Of a DNA stretch of 16,324 bases, positions 14,797 through 16,324 are shown one piece after another. Position 1 is the first letter of the stretch. Each line of letters starts with the position of its first letter. This DNA is from Candidatus Dormiibacterota bacterium. Its GTDB lineage: Bacteria > Chloroflexota > Dormibacteria > Dormibacterales > Dormibacteraceae. Made by a program: the position numbers and the translations under genes. The DNA lies in assembly GCA_003151665.1 (NCBI GenBank), contig PLYD01000187.1, positions 1 to 16,324 of the forward strand, given 5' to 3'. The notes below the pieces were generated by a model. The model did no database searches, was not told the DNA's origin, and saw only the letters and a list, made by a program, of their open reading frames with translations.

Positions 14797-15558
14797 TCAG
14801 TACAGGATGTTCTTGCCGCCGTCGACAACCACGTCCTGGCCAGTGATCATGTCGTTTTCCACGAACGCCATCACCGCCTGCGCCACGTGGTCCGTGGTTG
14901 CAACCGCGTTCAGCGGCGTGCTCGCTGCGGCCGCTGTCTCCTGCGAATCCGCCGCGCCGGCGTCAAATTGCCGGAGCCACCGCGTTGACACCAGGCCAGG
15001 CGACACCGAGTTCACGCGAACATCGGGCGCGAGAGCAACCGCAAGCGCGCGGGTGAGCTGCAGCACTCCCGCCTTCGAGACGGCGTAGACGATCGATGAC
15101 CCGGTCGCCAGGTGACCAGCGACAGATGCGATGTTGACGATCGTGCCGCCAGTCTTGCGTAGCTCAGGCGCCGCAGCCCGGCAGCAGTAGAAGGTTCCTT
15201 TCAGGTTCACCTTGAAGATCTCGTCCCAGACCTCGTCGGTGAGCGCCTCCAGGTCTGCGTGGGCAATGAACCGCGTCGTGCCGGCATTGTTGATCAGGAC
15301 ATCGAGGCGGCCGTAGCGATCGATTACGGCGGCCATCATCGCCTTGACCTCGCTTTCGTTGGACACGTCGGCCTTATGGGCCATCGCGTCTGGACCGAGA
15401 ACGATCAGCTCGGCTGCCGTCGCCCGCGCATCCTTGTCGGAGCGCGAATAGTTGACGACCACGGCTTTGGGCCCAGCCTTCGCCAGGCGCAGACAGACGG
15501 CGCGGCCGATGCCGGTGCCACCACCGGTGACAATTGCCACCCGGCCTTTGAGGTCCAT
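14797..15558 (-). CDS. SDR-family oxidoreductase (FabG-like)
   Basis: A 253-aa classical short-chain dehydrogenase/reductase with a Rossmann fold. The cofactor loop is TGGGTGIG (residues 11-18). NYSRS after the second strand suggests NADP(H). NNAG is at 90-93. The catalytic set is N118, S145 (NIASVAG), Y158 and K162 (YAVSK). RVNSVSPGLVST and TGQDVVVDGG are typical C-terminal motifs. The substrate cannot be told: it could be a 3-oxoacyl-ACP reductase-like enzyme or a sugar or alcohol dehydrogenase. It stands alone on its strand, divergent from the GlcG-like gene with 20 bp between start codons, so shared control is likely. A hairpin follows its stop. Confidence 0.9.
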   Translation of the reverse strand: MDLKGRVAIVTGGGTGIGRAVCLRLAKAGPKAVVVNYSRSDKDARATAAELIVLGPDAMAHKADVSNESEVKAMMAAVIDRYGRLDVLINNAGTTRFIAHADLEALTDEVWDEIFKVNLKGTFYCCRAAAPELRKTGGTIVNIASVAGHLATGSSIVYAVSKAGVLQLTRALAVALAPDVRVNSVSPGLVSTRWLRQFDAGAADSQETAAAASTPLNAVATTDHVAQAVMAFVENDMITGQDVVVDGGKNILY

Positions 15559-15565
15559 GCGAAAC

Positions 15566-15574
15566 TAGAGCCTA
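15566..15574. promoter_or_regulatory. Overlapping divergent -10 candidates for SDR and GlcG-like genes
   Basis: On the plus strand TAGAGC (15566-15571) lies 7 nt before the GlcG-like ATG at 15579. On the minus strand TAGGCT (15574-15569) lies 10 nt before the SDR ATG at 15558. The two hexamers share three base pairs, so polymerase could probably occupy only one at a time. The plus-strand hexamer lacks the final T of TANNNT, so it is the weaker call. Confidence 0.35.
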
Positions 15575-15578
15575 AGCC

Positions 15579-15980
15579 ATGTCCGTTAGTCTCAAGCGCG
15601 CTCAGGCGGTAATCGATAGAGCCCTGACCAAAGCGGGTCAGCTCGGAATCAAGGTGACTGTCGCCGTCGTTGACGACGGCGGGCATCTCATAGCGCTCAG
15701 CCGGATGGATGGCGCAATGCCGCTCTCTCCTCAGCTGGCGGAGGCGAAGGCGGTTGGCGCAGCGATGTTCCGGCGCGACGGTGGAGCCCTGGCGAAGATG
15801 GCCCAGGACAGGCCAGGTTTCTTCAATGCGGCTGACAGGCTGGTCCGCGTGCCACTCATACCGGGACTTGGGTCCGTGCTCATCGCGGAAGGCGGGAACG
15901 TAGTCGGCGCTGTCGGGGTCAGCGGGGGCCGTCCGGACCAGGACCTCGAGTGCGCGGAGGCCGGGCTAAGCGAGCTCTAG
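15579..15980 (+). CDS. GlcG/HbpS-family (DUF336) protein
   Basis: A 133-aa protein of the GlcG/HbpS-like family, normally about 130-145 aa. It has an N-terminal helix (LKRAQAVIDRALTKAGQLG), VTVAVVDDGGHLIALSRMDGA (residues 26-46), then PLIPGLGSVLIAEGGNVVGAVGVSGG and DQDLECAEAGL at the C terminus. Members include heme-binding HbpS and proteins next to glycolate or diol metabolism genes, often of unknown function. No signal peptide is seen, so it is probably cytoplasmic. It is divergent from the SDR gene, which suggests a functional link, perhaps oxidation of a small alcohol or aldehyde. Its last 15 bp overlap the converging RNA ligase gene. Confidence 0.88.
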   Translation: MSVSLKRAQAVIDRALTKAGQLGIKVTVAVVDDGGHLIALSRMDGAMPLSPQLAEAKAVGAAMFRRDGGALAKMAQDRPGFFNAADRLVRVPLIPGLGSVLIAEGGNVVGAVGVSGGRPDQDLECAEAGLSEL

Positions 15981-16324
15981 CGTTCGCAGCGCTTCGTAGA
16001 CAGCCCCAGTCCTGGTCAGTCGACTCGAGTACAGAACCAACTGATCGGCGCGCCACGGCCTAACGCGCGGCAATGCCGGTAGCTCCGGCAAACTTGCGCC
16101 TCCACGGGGTCGCGCGCGGGCCAGCGTCAGGTGCACCGTGTACGGCCTCGACTCGGAGGCCAGCCCGACCCGCACGCACTCCTCTTCCACCTGCGACGCC
16201 AGCGCAGCTACTACCTCAGCCCCCTTTCGCAGTCCGAGCCACACCACCCGAGCGGCGCGACCGCGACCAAATGAGCCGATGTCGCCCAGCTCGACGTCGA
16301 ACGCCGCAAGCGATCGATGCGTCA
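15966..16324 (-). CDS. thpR: 2'-5' RNA ligase / RNA 2',3'-cyclic phosphodiesterase (ThpR-like), N terminus outside window
   Basis: The frame stays open on the minus strand from the right edge (about 118 residues visible) and reads ...LGDIGSFGRGRAARVVWLGL..., which belongs to the 2H phosphoesterase (LigT/ThpR) family. The second catalytic 2H motif is visible as HLTLAR (HxTx form). The first HxTx motif would lie beyond the window edge. A GTG at 16247 is not the real start, because conserved sequence (GxFG...RVVWLGL) lies upstream of it. Full-length members are about 180-190 aa. The natural role in bacteria is unclear; these proteins hydrolyse 2',3'-cyclic phosphates and can ligate RNA halves in vitro. 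Its 3' end overlaps the GlcG-like gene by 15 bp. Confidence 0.88.
   Translation of the reverse strand, partial: THRSLAAFDVELGDIGSFGRGRAARVVWLGLRKGAEVVAALASQVEEECVRVGLASESRPYTVHLTLARARPRGGASLPELPALPRVRPWRADQLVLYSSRLTRTGAVYEALRTLELA

Noticed and set aside
14732..15088. Plus-strand frame beginning in the intergenic region
   Set aside because: Most of it is antisense to the SDR gene, there is no ribosome site, and the translation resembles no family.
1..16324. Defence island, mobile element, CRISPR or RNA gene
   Set aside because: No transposase, integrase, nuclease, toxin or methylase motif, no spaced repeats and no tRNA cloverleaf were seen on either strand; the gene content is metabolic and envelope-related.

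Overview
The window is a gene-dense, high-GC bacterial chromosome segment carrying housekeeping and metabolic genes. Several starts look leaderless: a TANNNT-like -10 hexamer sits 7-8 nt before ATG or GTG, with no Shine-Dalgarno sequence. There are lipoproteins with Ser/Pro/Ala-rich linkers, and Fe-S assembly uses a SufS/SufU-type pair. Together these suggest a high-GC Terrabacteria lineage (Actinomycetota, Chloroflexota or Dormibacterota-like). This is inference from style; no rRNA or marker phylogeny is available here.

Layout. (1) 1-1865, plus strand: the distal part of a suf operon, with the C-terminal part of sufS (cut by the window edge), a short sufU, a single-domain rhodanese and a SufT/MIP18-family gene, overlapping or 2 nt apart. 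(2) 1874-4802, minus strand: two tandem paralogous beta-propeller-like lipoproteins, translationally coupled, and a small polytopic membrane protein with a Cys/Gly-rich tail. (3) 4810-4861: a compact divergent promoter region with two TGATCA palindromes. (4) 4861-7091, plus: two tandem citrate synthase paralogs overlapping by ATGA; the second has Glu at the usual catalytic Asp position. (5) 7102-8427, plus: a polytopic GT-C-like membrane protein. (6) 8462-13297, plus: a complete 2-oxoacid dehydrogenase operon in the order E3, fused E1 alpha-beta, E2, best read as branched-chain type. (7) 13287-14495, minus: a polyprenyl-phosphate-sugar-type GT2 enzyme with a membrane tail. (8) 14496-14796: the only sizeable non-coding stretch, with a 12-bp hairpin just after the next gene's stop. 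(9) 14797-15980: an SDR oxidoreductase divergent from a GlcG/HbpS-like protein across 20 bp. (10) 15966 to the right edge, minus: an N-terminally cut 2'-5' RNA ligase/cyclic phosphodiesterase.

How they work together. The suf genes mobilise cysteine sulfur for Fe-S clusters. The dehydrogenase complex makes acyl-CoA and NADH from branched 2-oxoacids, and the citrate synthases consume acetyl-CoA or propionyl-CoA, so the centre of the window is a carbon-oxidation neighbourhood. The lipoproteins, membrane proteins and glycosyltransferases are envelope functions of unknown specificity. I see no tRNA, rRNA, insertion sequence, CRISPR array, phage gene or recognisable defence system. I do not claim a new multi-gene system; the most unusual points are the citrate synthase pair, the regulatory architecture and the uncharacterised envelope genes.
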